Shown here in pieces: positions 1-7,589 of a stretch of 14,189 nucleotides of DNA (positions are counted from its first letter, which is position 1; each line of letters opens with the position of its first letter). Source of the DNA: Novosphingobium sp. GTDB lineage: Bacteria; Pseudomonadota; Alphaproteobacteria; Sphingomonadales; Sphingomonadaceae. The notes beneath the pieces were generated by a model. It was not told the origin of the DNA and did no database searches. It worked only from the letters and a program-made list of their open reading frames with translations. A program made the translations under genes and the position numbers. The stretch spans positions 1 to 14,189 of the forward strand of contig JAURNJ010000292.1 in the NCBI GenBank assembly GCA_030830245.1. Reading direction: 5' to 3'.

Positions 1-1163
1 TAGACCACTTGGCCGAACTTCCCGCGCGGGTGGGTTTCAACGAAGTGCTCCATTTCGGCCACGGCCTTGCCGGTCGTCTCCAGCCCGGCCTTGGCATGAA
101 CCGCACGGACGAAATGCATCGGATCGGCCATCAGCGCCTCGAACTGCACATCGACGCGCTGCGCCTCGGGCCAGACATCTCGGTCCGCAACGCAGGCGCG
201 CAGCAGGTGATCGACCCGATCTGACCAGTAATCGACCAGCCTCTTCGTATCGATGTGCTCGTACCGCATGCGCTCGCCATAGCCCATCATCGTCGCCGCG
301 GACTGGATCGCATCGACCGGATCGCGATAGGTGATGACCACAGTGGCGTCCGGATAGACCTCCTTGAGCACGCGCAATTGCTCCAGATGCTGCGGGCACT
401 TGTTTACCCAGCGCTTGGGCCGGGTGTCGCCCGCCGCATGCTGCATGATTTGGAGCATTTCCTTCTGGAAGCGGTAATGCGGGGTCTGATCCTCCGCATA
501 ATAGGCATCACGCCAGCCCGGCACCCGGCTCATCCATTCGTAATTGTACGAGGCGAAATCCGGGCACATCAGCTCGAGGTCCTCGTGGAAATGGTCCGGG
601 TCCATCGGGTGCATCGCAGTAGTCAGCGGCGAGTTGGCCTGCGCCATCAGCCACTGTTCGTTGGTGCGCACCCAGCGTGGATCGAGGCCGTCCTCGCGCG
701 GCGGCTCCTTGGGGTTTGGCAGCGGCTCGTTAACTTCCCACAGCGGCAGCGAACGCAGGCGGCTGTCCGAGGCGAGCAGGTTCAGCAGGTGCGTGGTGCC
801 TGAACGCGGCAGGCCGACGACGATTATCGGGCGTTCGATCTTTTCCTGCGCATAGTCGGGATGGCGCTTGCGATAGTCCTGGGCGATCAGGCGATTGCTG
901 GCATGCCGTGTCGCCATGTCGCGCAGGATCATGCGGTTGACCTGCCGCAGGCTGTCGGCGTTCCACTCGTCCACCAGCCGTTGCAGACGCACCCGGAAAT
1001 CGGCCGGGCCGAAATCGTCGAGGCCGGTCCGTTCCCGCGCGGCGGCAAGGATGCCTTCCACGCTGAGTTCAACCGGGTTTGCCTCCATATAGGCAATGCC
1101 CGCAAGCTGGGCTTCGGTAAGCTGCGGATTGGCGAGGTCGGTGATGCGGATTTGTTCAACCAT
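1..1163 (-). CDS. Sulfotransferase family protein (C-terminus cut by window edge)
   Basis: Predicted PAPS-dependent sulfotransferase of the Sulfotransfer_3 type, which moves a sulfuryl group from PAPS to an acceptor; the acceptor cannot be told. I translated the minus strand from ATG at 1163-1161 and it stays open to the edge (387 codons visible). Residues 117-124 read GLPRSGTT, the 5'-phosphosulfate-binding P-loop after a hydrophobic beta strand. A later VITYRDPVDAIQS segment fits the 3'-phosphate-binding region. The N-terminal 110 residues are helical and charged, as in long sphingomonad/actinobacterial members; no signal peptide, so probably cytosolic. The last visible residues (HPRGKFGQVV) look like the family's C-terminal region, so little is missing. 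The start overlaps the upstream gene's stop by one base (TGATG) and has GGAGG upstream, so translation is probably coupled to the sulfatase-like gene. Confidence 0.86.
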   Translation of the reverse strand, partial: MVEQIRITDLANPQLTEAQLAGIAYMEANPVELSVEGILAAARERTGLDDFGPADFRVRLQRLVDEWNADSLRQVNRMILRDMATRHASNRLIAQDYRKRHPDYAQEKIERPIIVVGLPRSGTTHLLNLLASDSRLRSLPLWEVNEPLPNPKEPPREDGLDPRWVRTNEQWLMAQANSPLTTAMHPMDPDHFHEDLELMCPDFASYNYEWMSRVPGWRDAYYAEDQTPHYRFQKEMLQIMQHAAGDTRPKRWVNKCPQHLEQLRVLKEVYPDATVVITYRDPVDAIQSAATMMGYGERMRYEHIDTKRLVDYWSDRVDHLLRACVADRDVWPEAQRVDVQFEALMADPMHFVRAVHAKAGLETTGKAVAEMEHFVETHPRGKFGQVV

Positions 1164-2443
1164 CAGCCCTTGCCTCCTACCCGGCCGGCCTTGTTCGCGC
1201 CGATCTGGTAGCGCAGCCAGCCCGCATACCAGAAGTTCTCCGCGCCGTGCGGCTGGGCCAACAGTGCCTCGTGCACCGCGATCGAAAGGTCGAGCGCTGC
1301 CTGATTCTTCGGTTCGGCGGCGAGCACGGCTTCGGTCAATGCCATGGCCCGCTCGGGATCGCCGCTCTTGAGAAGGGATGACGCGCGCTCCAGCACCTTC
1401 TCGGTTCCGGCCATTGCCGCCAGTTCGCCCGAGACATGCTCCGGCTGGACCGAGAGCAGCTGGCTGGTGCGATAGCCGTGGAACCAGCCCATGTACTCTT
1501 CCCAGATGGTCCGCACACAAAAGCTGACCTTGCCGTAGGCCTGCCCGACATAGAGGTTGTCCGGCAGGGTCACGGTCCGCATCAGCTCGAAGATGTCGAC
1601 ACCCGCGTTCATCCCGTCGAGCGTTTTCTGGTGTACGTAGCTGACTGCATCGTGCAGCCGGTCGAGACAGGTGCGGATCAGCTGCTTGCCGACGACCGGC
1701 AGGAAATGCCCGGTGACGAGAATCTCGGGTTCAAGTGCGCGAATACGCTCCAGCGAGTCGAGGTAGTTTTCGGGAAAGCGATACTTGTCTCCCCGGATCG
1801 TGCCGAAATTCGGGAAGTGCGGAAACAGCGGCCCGAAGGTGTTGCCCGAAAAGACGATGCCGCGTCCCGGCATGTGGATGGCGAGTGAATCGATGGTCTC
1901 GCCGCCGGGCACCGAAAGCAGCTCGAGCTTCACGCCGCCATGGTCCAGCTCCATGCGGTCGGCAAAGGTGATGTCGGGAGTGGGGCGGTCCTGCACCACG
2001 AACTTGGCCGACTTCTGCATCTCGTCGTTGTTCTTCATCGGCGCAGGAAACCAGATCTGCGACTGGCGGTTGCGCGCGCCCCAGATGCGCTCATCGTCCT
2101 TCTGGCACTCGGGGTTGTTTTCCTGCGCGACGACCTTCGTTTCCGGCCTGCGCAGCTGGGAGACGCCGCCGACGTGATCGACATGGCCTTGCGTCAGGAT
2201 CAGGTAGGGCAGCGGACCCTTGCGGTATTCGGCAAGCTGGTCGCGGATCGTCGGGGCCTCGAAGCCCATGCCCCCATTGATCTGGATGTCGCCGTCAGCC
2301 GTGTTGATCAGGTAGACGTTGGATATGGATTCAATGCCATGGACGCCGTTGCTCACCTTGAACGAAGGCTTCATGCCGGCGAAGCGGTGATCGAACATGG
2401 TCGGGCGCTCGGCAACCAGCTGGCGCACGGGATCGGTGGACAT
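1163..2443 (-). CDS. MBL-fold, alkylsulfatase-like hydrolase with altered metal motif
   Basis: 426-residue metallo-beta-lactamase-fold protein resembling bacterial SdsA/Yjcs-type alkylsulfatases, which cleave sulfate esters with two Zn ions. Seen: beta-lactamase-like core at about residues 30-250, then a helical region (about 265-420) with YGKVSF...EYMGWFHG, which resembles the alkylsulfatase dimerisation domain. The metal motif is QGHVDH at residues 85-90 instead of HxHxDH: Gln85 (CAA, 2189-2191) replaces the first His. By eye, E182 and H246 keep expected ligands, while N201 sits where alkylsulfatases have a second Glu. Activity may therefore differ (one metal, another ester) or be lost. Start: TTG at 2473 and ATG at 2452 are in frame, but AGAGGA lies 9 nt before ATG 2443, so 2443 is preferred. 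No signal peptide is evident. It is first in a two-gene operon with the sulfotransferase. Confidence 0.82.
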   Translation of the reverse strand: MSTDPVRQLVAERPTMFDHRFAGMKPSFKVSNGVHGIESISNVYLINTADGDIQINGGMGFEAPTIRDQLAEYRKGPLPYLILTQGHVDHVGGVSQLRRPETKVVAQENNPECQKDDERIWGARNRQSQIWFPAPMKNNDEMQKSAKFVVQDRPTPDITFADRMELDHGGVKLELLSVPGGETIDSLAIHMPGRGIVFSGNTFGPLFPHFPNFGTIRGDKYRFPENYLDSLERIRALEPEILVTGHFLPVVGKQLIRTCLDRLHDAVSYVHQKTLDGMNAGVDIFELMRTVTLPDNLYVGQAYGKVSFCVRTIWEEYMGWFHGYRTSQLLSVQPEHVSGELAAMAGTEKVLERASSLLKSGDPERAMALTEAVLAAEPKNQAALDLSIAVHEALLAQPHGAENFWYAGWLRYQIGANKAGRVGGKG

Positions 2444-2544
2444 GGGTGGCATTCCTCTCTCGTTTTGCGACAAGCTGTAACCGCGAGGGCGACCTTGTCC
2501 AGCCTGCGTTGACCGCGCCGCGCTTAACCGACAGGATGCGCGCC
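2444..2544. promoter_or_regulatory. Divergent promoter region, sulfatase-like gene / molybdoenzyme
   Basis: About 100 bp between two divergent starts, so it must hold both promoters unless a start lies further upstream. It contains AGAGGA for the minus gene and AGGA (2533-2536) for the plus gene. An inverted repeat GACAAG (2469-2474) / CTTGTC (2494-2499) with a 19-nt spacer is visible and could bind a regulator, though six-base arms can arise by chance. No convincing -35/-10 pair was found for either gene. Confidence 0.4.
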
Positions 2545-4707
2545 ATGGCAGAGGACAATTTCACACAGACTGCAGGCGCGGATGGCCTGCACCGGACATA
2601 TTGCCGACTGTGCGAGGCGCAGTGCGGCATGATCGCCCACGTCAACGGCGGCAGGATCGAGCGGATCGAGCCTGACCGTGAACATCCCGTCTCCGAAGGG
2701 CATGTGTGCATCAAGGGCACCTCGTTCGCGGCAGTGACCTACGACCCTGACCGCGTTCTCACTCCTCTGAAACGCATCGGCGGTCCGGGCGAATTCGCGC
2801 CGGTTTCGTGGGACGAAGCGCTAGACGATATCGCCGCTCGATTGCAGGCGATTGTCGCAAAGCACGGCGGCGCTGCCATTGGCTCCTACAAGGGCAACCC
2901 GGCCAGCTTCGCCACGCTTCATTCGACCTATGGCGCATTGTTCCTCAAGGCCATGGGCGGCTTCAAGAATTTCAACGCGGTTCAGATCGACACCGGAGCC
3001 AAGAACCTGGCGCAGGAGCTGGTCTTCGGCAGCGGCGTCGACTGGACCTTTCCCGATATTGAGCGCTGCGATTTCCTGATCATGATCGGGGCAAACCCGC
3101 TGGTCTCGCACATGTCGCTGGTTGCAGAGCCACGCGCCCGCGAACGGCTTGACGCGATTGCTAGCAGAGGCGGCGTCGTGGCCATCGATCCGCGCCGCAC
3201 CGAGACCGCGCGGCGATACGAACACGTGCCGGTCTTGCCCGACAGCGACGCCTGGCTCGTCGGGGCTATGATTGCGCACATCTTCGCCAAGGGCCTGGAA
3301 TCGCGAACGGTCCTGGAAGAGCGCACCACCGGCTGGGAGCAGCTGCGCGAGGCGCTGGCGCCCCTGACGCCCGAACTGGCAGAGAAGCGCTGCGGCGTGC
3401 CCGCAGAGACCATCCGCAAGCTTGCCGAACGGTTCGCCGCCACTCCCGCCGCCGCCTGCTATGGCCGCGTGGGCACCAATCGCGGCCGCTTCGGCACGCT
3501 CGTCAATCTGCTGATCGAAAGCCTAAATGTCATTGCCGGCAAGTTCGGTGTGCAAGGCGGGTGGATGACGGGCCTCGCGCCGATCGGCGTGGCCAACTCA
3601 CCCCCTGCCCATCCCCGCTACGGCGCCATGCGCTCGCGCATCGGCAACCTGCCGATGGTGCTGGGCTCGACACCGGGCGGTTCGCTGGCGGCGGAAATCA
3701 CCACGCCCGGCGATGGGCAGATGCACGCCCTGTTCGTGGATTCAGGCAATCCTGTGATGGCCTATCCGGATGGCGAAACCCTGTCTGCCGCGCTGGAGGA
3801 GCTGGACCTGCTCGTGAGCATAGATTTCTACGTCAACGAGACCACCCGTCATGCCCACTATGTACTGCCCAGCTTGACCTTCCTCGAACGCGAGGACCTC
3901 ACCGACTACTGGGTGCGCAATGCACCGCGACCGTGGGTTCAATTCAGCCCGGCGGTGATCGAACCCGTGGGCGAGTCCCGCCACGAGTTCGACATCTACA
4001 ACGCGATCCTTGCGCGCATGGGCCTGCCCGCGCTGTTCTCCGACCCCAAGGCACGGTCCAACGAGGCACCGGCTCTGATGGACGTTGCCGACAGGATGTT
4101 GCGCGTCGGCCCCTTTGGCGACGGCATGGGCGACAAGCCCGACGGCCTGACCATGGCTAAACTGCGCGACGAGCACCCATCCGGTACGCGCACGGCGGAC
4201 CATTTCGACGCTGCCGAAAGCTGGCAACGCGTCTGGACCAAAGATGGCAAGGCGCAGCTTTGGCACGAGGTTACGCAGGCGGAGATCGCCCGACTACTGG
4301 CCGAACCAACGGAGCGAGCGGGCGATGAGCTGCTCCTGTTCGGTCGCCGCAAGCTCGGCTCGCTCAACTCGTGGATGCACAATGTCGAGCGGCTGGTGCG
4401 TAGCGAAACGCCCAGCCTGATGATGCACCCCAGGGACGCGACGGCGCGCGGCTTTGCCGATGGCCAGACCGTGCGCGTCAGCACAGCGACCGGCGCAGGC
4501 GAAGTCTTGCTGGAAGTGACCGAAGAAGTCATGCCCGGATCGGTCTGCTATCCCCACGGTTTCGGCCATTCGGGCGGCTGGCAGCGCGCCAATGCCCTGC
4601 CCGGCATCAACATCAACCTGATCGCGTCATCGCGACCCGAGGACTGGGAACAGGTATCCGGCAATGTCCATGTCGATGGGTTTCCGGTCAGGGTCGAAGC
4701 GGCCTAG
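2545..4707 (+). CDS. Molybdopterin-dependent oxidoreductase with N-terminal 4Fe-4S
   Basis: 720-residue member of the DMSO reductase/formate dehydrogenase alpha superfamily, using a bis-molybdopterin guanine dinucleotide cofactor and one 4Fe-4S cluster. Cluster ligands are Cys20, Cys23, Cys27 and Cys55 (CX2CX3CX27C), followed by the conserved Lys57. The central molybdopterin domain covers about 60-500. The C-terminal dinucleotide-binding domain (about 600-720) starts at LLLFGRRKLGSLNSW. Where many relatives carry Ser/Cys/Sec/Asp binding Mo, I read QIDTGAKNL (147-155) with no such residue at the expected place. There is no twin-arginine signal, so it is cytosolic, and no electron-transfer or membrane subunit lies nearby. 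The frame opens at 2446, but AGGA at 2533-2536 is 8 nt before ATG 2545; ATG 2536 is an alternative. The redox reaction is unknown; anaerobic-type hydroxylation, dehydrogenation or hydration are all possible. Confidence 0.87.
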   Translation: MAEDNFTQTAGADGLHRTYCRLCEAQCGMIAHVNGGRIERIEPDREHPVSEGHVCIKGTSFAAVTYDPDRVLTPLKRIGGPGEFAPVSWDEALDDIAARLQAIVAKHGGAAIGSYKGNPASFATLHSTYGALFLKAMGGFKNFNAVQIDTGAKNLAQELVFGSGVDWTFPDIERCDFLIMIGANPLVSHMSLVAEPRARERLDAIASRGGVVAIDPRRTETARRYEHVPVLPDSDAWLVGAMIAHIFAKGLESRTVLEERTTGWEQLREALAPLTPELAEKRCGVPAETIRKLAERFAATPAAACYGRVGTNRGRFGTLVNLLIESLNVIAGKFGVQGGWMTGLAPIGVANSPPAHPRYGAMRSRIGNLPMVLGSTPGGSLAAEITTPGDGQMHALFVDSGNPVMAYPDGETLSAALEELDLLVSIDFYVNETTRHAHYVLPSLTFLEREDLTDYWVRNAPRPWVQFSPAVIEPVGESRHEFDIYNAILARMGLPALFSDPKARSNEAPALMDVADRMLRVGPFGDGMGDKPDGLTMAKLRDEHPSGTRTADHFDAAESWQRVWTKDGKAQLWHEVTQAEIARLLAEPTERAGDELLLFGRRKLGSLNSWMHNVERLVRSETPSLMMHPRDATARGFADGQTVRVSTATGAGEVLLEVTEEVMPGSVCYPHGFGHSGGWQRANALPGININLIASSRPEDWEQVSGNVHVDGFPVRVEAA

Positions 4708-4721
4708 GGCGGAGCCTAGGC
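4702..4721. terminator. Hairpin spanning two convergent stop codons
   Basis: GCCTAGG (4702-4708) and CCTAGGC (4715-4721) form a perfect 7-bp stem with a 6-nt loop. The stem contains the TAG stop of the molybdoenzyme (4705-4707) and, on the other strand, the TAG stop of the TetR gene (4718-4716). Its place between convergent genes suggests a two-way terminator or RNA 3'-end structure. No U-tract follows on either strand, so intrinsic termination is not proven. Confidence 0.4.
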
Positions 4722-5384
4722 AGCATACCGCTGCGTGAACCGGTGCAGTCGCTCGCAGAAGTAGTCGACCGACTGCTCCTTGGAGATCACGTGTTTGCCC
4801 AGCGCCAGCCAGGTGCAATAGTAGGACAGGTGCTCCAGCAACAGGTAGGCCTCGACCCAGACCGGGCCGGGATCGCGTCCTTCAGCCGGGGCTTCGGCCT
4901 GCGCGCTGGCGAAGGCGGGAATCGATTTGCCCAGCATCTCGATCAGCGCCGGCATCTGGCGAGGCACGCGCATGAGGTAATTGGGCTCGATCGCGCTCAT
5001 TTCCGACCAGACCATCAGCTCGTCGCGCCGCTCGGCAAAGGTGTCGAGCAGAGACTCGATCCACCTGCGGATCGCGGCAAGGTCGTTCATGTCGACTGAT
5101 GCGAGGGCGCCCCAGGGGCCGAGCGTCTCGTCGCCCGACATCGCGTGATAGGCCCGAGCGACCTCGAACTTGTCCTTGAAATGCCGATAGAAGGTCGGAC
5201 GCGAAATCCCGGCCCGCTGCACGATGTCCTCTACCCGCGTCGCGGCATAGCCCTTTTCGAGCAGCACCTCGCGCGCCGCGCCAATGATCGCGCTGCGAGT
5301 CTCCAGGGTGCGCTCGTCAGCGGCCGAAACGGCTCCTTCCGAGCGCTTGCGTTTGAGCGCGTAACCGGATTGGGGGCCGGTCAT
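4716..5384 (-). CDS. TetR/AcrR-family transcriptional regulator
   Basis: 222-residue TetR-type repressor. The N-terminal DNA-binding domain covers about residues 27-75; its helix-turn-helix is recognisable in VEDIVQRAGISRPTFYRHFKDK (51-72). The C-terminal helical domain (about 80-220) would bind the inducer, often an acyl-CoA or substrate in such clusters. The reading frame extends to 5441, but ATG 5384 has GAGG 6 nt upstream and lies 8 nt after the thiolase stop, while the longer start would run into the thiolase gene; 5384 is preferred. A basic leader (KRKR, 11-14) precedes the HTH. It follows the thiolase on the same strand, so it is probably co-transcribed and controls the divergent thiolase and lyase/dehydrogenase operons. 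The effector and operator are not known; dyads in 6587-6621 are candidates. Confidence 0.9.
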   Translation of the reverse strand: MTGPQSGYALKRKRSEGAVSAADERTLETRSAIIGAAREVLLEKGYAATRVEDIVQRAGISRPTFYRHFKDKFEVARAYHAMSGDETLGPWGALASVDMNDLAAIRRWIESLLDTFAERRDELMVWSEMSAIEPNYLMRVPRQMPALIEMLGKSIPAFASAQAEAPAEGRDPGPVWVEAYLLLEHLSYYCTWLALGKHVISKEQSVDYFCERLHRFTQRYAA

Positions 5385-5392
5385 GGCCGCCC

Positions 5393-6565
5393 TCAGAGCG
5401 CCTCGACGATGGTGACATTGGCCATGCCGCCACCTTCGCACATGGTCTGCAAACCATAACGCTTGCCGCGCGCGCGCAGGCTGTGGACCAGCGTCGCCAT
5501 GAGTTTGGCCCCGTTCGCACCGAGCGGGTGGCCCGTGGCTATCGCGCCGCCATTGACGTTGAGCTTTGCCGGATCGGCACCCATCGCCTTCAGCCAGGCC
5601 ATCGGCACGGAGGCAAATGCCTCGTTCACTTCGAACAGGTCTATATCGTTCAGCGACATTCCGGCGCGTTCCAAGGCAATCCGGGTGGCGCGGATCGGTT
5701 CTTCGAGCATGATCACCGGGTCGCCGCCGGTCACGGTGAGGTGGTGCACCCGCGCAATCGGGCCGAGCCCGTGCGCCTTGACCGCGCGTTCGCTGGCGAT
5801 CAGCAGCGCGGCGGAGCCATCGGCGATCTGGCTTGCCGTCGCTGCGGTCAGCCGCCCGCCCTCGTTGATCGGTTTGACCCCCGCCATCGATTCGAGCGTG
5901 GCGTCGAGGCGAATTCCCTCATCCCGCAGGTGCAGGGACGGTCCATCTTCGGTTTCGACCGTCAGCGGCACGATCTCGGCATCGAAGGCACCCGCCTCGC
6001 TCGCTGCAGCCGCGCGGCGATGGCTTTCAAGGCCATAGGCGTCCATTTCCTCGCGCGAAAAGCCGTATTTCTCGGCCATCATTTCAGCGCCGGTGAACTG
6101 GCTGAATTCGGCAACTCCGTACTTCTTGAGGGTGCGCTCACTCCACGGCAATCCGCCAATCCCGGCTTGCAGGTAGAGCGACATGTTGGTGAGCATCGGC
6201 ACCCGCGTCATGCTCTCGACACCGCCAGCGATGACAAGGTCCTGCGTTCCGGAAATGACTGCCTGCGCCGCGAAGTGCACGGCCTGCTGGGCCGAGCCGC
6301 ACTGGCGGTCGATCGTCACCGCAGGAACGCTTTCGGGCAGCTTCGAGGCGAGCACGACGTTGCGCCCAAACGCGAAACTCTGCTCGCCGCCTTGGGTGAC
6401 ACAGCCGCAGATGAAATCGTCGACCGCTGCCGGGTCGATCCCCGTGCGATCGAGCAGCGCATCGATGCTGGCTGCGCCAAGGTCGGCCGGATGCCAGCCT
6501 GCAAGCGCGCCCTTGCGGCGTCCGGTCGCGGTGCGAACTGCATCGACGATATAGGCCTGGGTCAC
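5393..6565 (-). CDS. Thiolase / acetyl-CoA C-acyltransferase
   Basis: 390-residue thiolase, the usual length for the FadA/acetyl-CoA acetyltransferase family. It cleaves 3-ketoacyl-CoA with CoA, or runs in reverse. Seen: nucleophilic Cys89 in DRQCGS, the NEAF motif (VNEAFA, about 315-320), His346 in GHPLGANGAK and the second catalytic Cys376 in CEGGGM. All expected catalytic residues are present, so it should be active and cytosolic. It begins with GTG at 6565; AGGAG lies 5 nt upstream, a strong ribosome site. The TetR gene follows after 8 nt. It is transcribed away from the CitE-like lyase and acyl-CoA dehydrogenases, with which it probably makes up one beta-oxidation-like module. The chain length or ring substrate is not readable; degradation rather than synthesis is favoured by the neighbours. 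Confidence 0.93.
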   Translation of the reverse strand: MTQAYIVDAVRTATGRRKGALAGWHPADLGAASIDALLDRTGIDPAAVDDFICGCVTQGGEQSFAFGRNVVLASKLPESVPAVTIDRQCGSAQQAVHFAAQAVISGTQDLVIAGGVESMTRVPMLTNMSLYLQAGIGGLPWSERTLKKYGVAEFSQFTGAEMMAEKYGFSREEMDAYGLESHRRAAAASEAGAFDAEIVPLTVETEDGPSLHLRDEGIRLDATLESMAGVKPINEGGRLTAATASQIADGSAALLIASERAVKAHGLGPIARVHHLTVTGGDPVIMLEEPIRATRIALERAGMSLNDIDLFEVNEAFASVPMAWLKAMGADPAKLNVNGGAIATGHPLGANGAKLMATLVHSLRARGKRYGLQTMCEGGGMANVTIVEAL

Positions 6566-6661
6566 GGTGGCTCCTTTCGTGCTTGACTGTCGGCTTCGGA
6601 CAGCGTCCTGCCATCGGATGGTTTAAGTCCACTAGCAGAAACACAGGGAGTTCCTACCGGC
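6566..6661. promoter_or_regulatory. Divergent promoter region with two dyads
   Basis: This 96-bp gap separates the thiolase-tetR operon from the lyase-dehydrogenase operon. Two small dyads are visible: CTGTC (6587-6591) / GACAG (6599-6603) with a 7-nt centre, and CCATC-G-GATGG (6611-6621), perfect around one base. A TTGACT sequence (6583-6588) could be a -35 element, but no good -10 follows. Its location beside a local TetR gene makes it the most likely operator region; that link is inferred. Confidence 0.45.
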
Positions 6662-7504
6662 ATGATGCGATTGGTCTCGATGCTGTTCGTTCCGGGCGAC
6701 CGGCCCGAGCGCATGGAAAAGGCACTGGGAGCGGGTGCGGATGCGCTGATCCTCGACCTGGAGGATTCGGTCTCGGCAGCGCACAAGGCGATGGCGCGCG
6801 AAGCAATTGCCACCTTCCTCGACCGACCGAGAACCAACGTGAAGCTGTTCGTGCGGATCAACCCGCTGCAGGGCGACATGGCCCGTGATGATATTGCTGC
6901 CGTATTGCCGCATCGTCCGGACGGTATCTGCCTGCCCAAAGCGGAGGGTCTCGCCTCCATCCGCGAGCTGGAAGGGCTTATCGGCGACGTGGACTGCGCG
7001 ATTTTCCCGCTAGTCACCGAAACCCCGCTCGCGATGTTCCGGCTTGGCGAATATGCCGGGGCAAGCGAGCGAATCTGCGGCCTGACCTGGGGCGCGGAAG
7101 ACCTGCCCGCCGCTATCGGCGCGACCCAGGCGCGCTTGCCGGACGGAACCTTCACTCCGCCGATAGAACTTGCCCGTTCGCTCACGCTGTTCGCAGCCCA
7201 TGCCGCCGGGGTCGAGGCAATCGAGACGATTACGCCTAATTTCAAGGACCTGGACGCACTGCGGCGTTATGCGGAACGCGCCGCTGCAGACGGATTTACC
7301 GGCATGATGGCGATCCACCCGGCGCAGGTTCCAGTGATCAACGCCGCCTTCACCCCCTCGCACGAGGCGGTGGCGCGCGCGCGCCAGATCGTTGATGCTT
7401 TTGCTGCCTCGCCCGATGCCGGAGTGCTCTCCATCGATGGCGAAATGATCGACGCCCCGCACCTGAAACAGGCGCAGCGGGTGCTGGCACGGGCGGGACA
7501 ATAA
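6662..7504 (+). CDS. CitE-like HpcH/HpaI aldolase/citrate lyase family protein
   Basis: 280-residue TIM-barrel lyase of the CitE/malyl-CoA lyase/citramalyl-CoA lyase group. These enzymes cleave or form beta-hydroxyacyl-CoA C-C bonds with Mg2+. Seen: FVPGDRPERMEKA at 9-21, LDLEDSV (31-37), substrate-binding Arg65 in FVRINP, Glu120 in VTETP and Asp147 in WGAEDL (the expected Mg ligands), and a C-terminal IHPAQV segment. It has the length of stand-alone CitE-like proteins; no citrate lyase alpha or gamma genes are present, so citrate fermentation is unlikely. ATG 6662 (with ATG 6665 next) follows AGGGAG at 6645-6650. It is first in an operon with two acyl-CoA dehydrogenases, 85 bp downstream, and probably releases acetyl-CoA or another short product from a hydroxyacyl-CoA made by the pathway. 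The exact substrate is unknown. Confidence 0.88.
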   Translation: MMRLVSMLFVPGDRPERMEKALGAGADALILDLEDSVSAAHKAMAREAIATFLDRPRTNVKLFVRINPLQGDMARDDIAAVLPHRPDGICLPKAEGLASIRELEGLIGDVDCAIFPLVTETPLAMFRLGEYAGASERICGLTWGAEDLPAAIGATQARLPDGTFTPPIELARSLTLFAAHAAGVEAIETITPNFKDLDALRRYAERAAADGFTGMMAIHPAQVPVINAAFTPSHEAVARARQIVDAFAASPDAGVLSIDGEMIDAPHLKQAQRVLARAGQ

Positions 7505-7550
7505 TCGCCCTCAAACCCGCTGGCGCACGCGAAATGCCTGTGCCATGCAG

Positions 7551-7563
7551 TATCGACTCGATA
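7551..7563. promoter_or_regulatory. 13-bp perfect dyad before the dehydrogenase pair
   Basis: TATCGA-C-TCGATA is a perfect inverted repeat around one base, in the 85-bp gap between the CitE-like gene and the first acyl-CoA dehydrogenase, 11 bp before that gene's ribosome site (GGGAG, 7574-7578). It could be an operator for a second internal promoter. With a one-base centre it would make only a weak RNA hairpin, so protein binding is the likelier role. Function is inferred. Confidence 0.35.
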
Positions 7564-7589
7564 AAATTCCGACGGGAGACGCAGAACAG

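Noticed and set aside
2446..2544. Longer N-terminus for the molybdoenzyme starting at 2446
   Set aside because: It would overlap the divergent gene's start region and add about 33 residues before the 4Fe-4S domain; AGGA before ATG 2545 gives a better-supported start.
5385..5441. Longer N-terminus for the TetR regulator
   Set aside because: It would overlap the end of the thiolase gene and adds an Arg/His-rich stretch unlike TetR leaders; ATG 5384 has a good ribosome site.
5483..6586. A 367-codon open frame on the plus strand opposite the thiolase
   Set aside because: The thiolase on the other strand has all family catalytic motifs. The antisense translation has no recognisable domain and a composition rich in His, Arg and Gly, as expected for a mirror frame in high-GC DNA.
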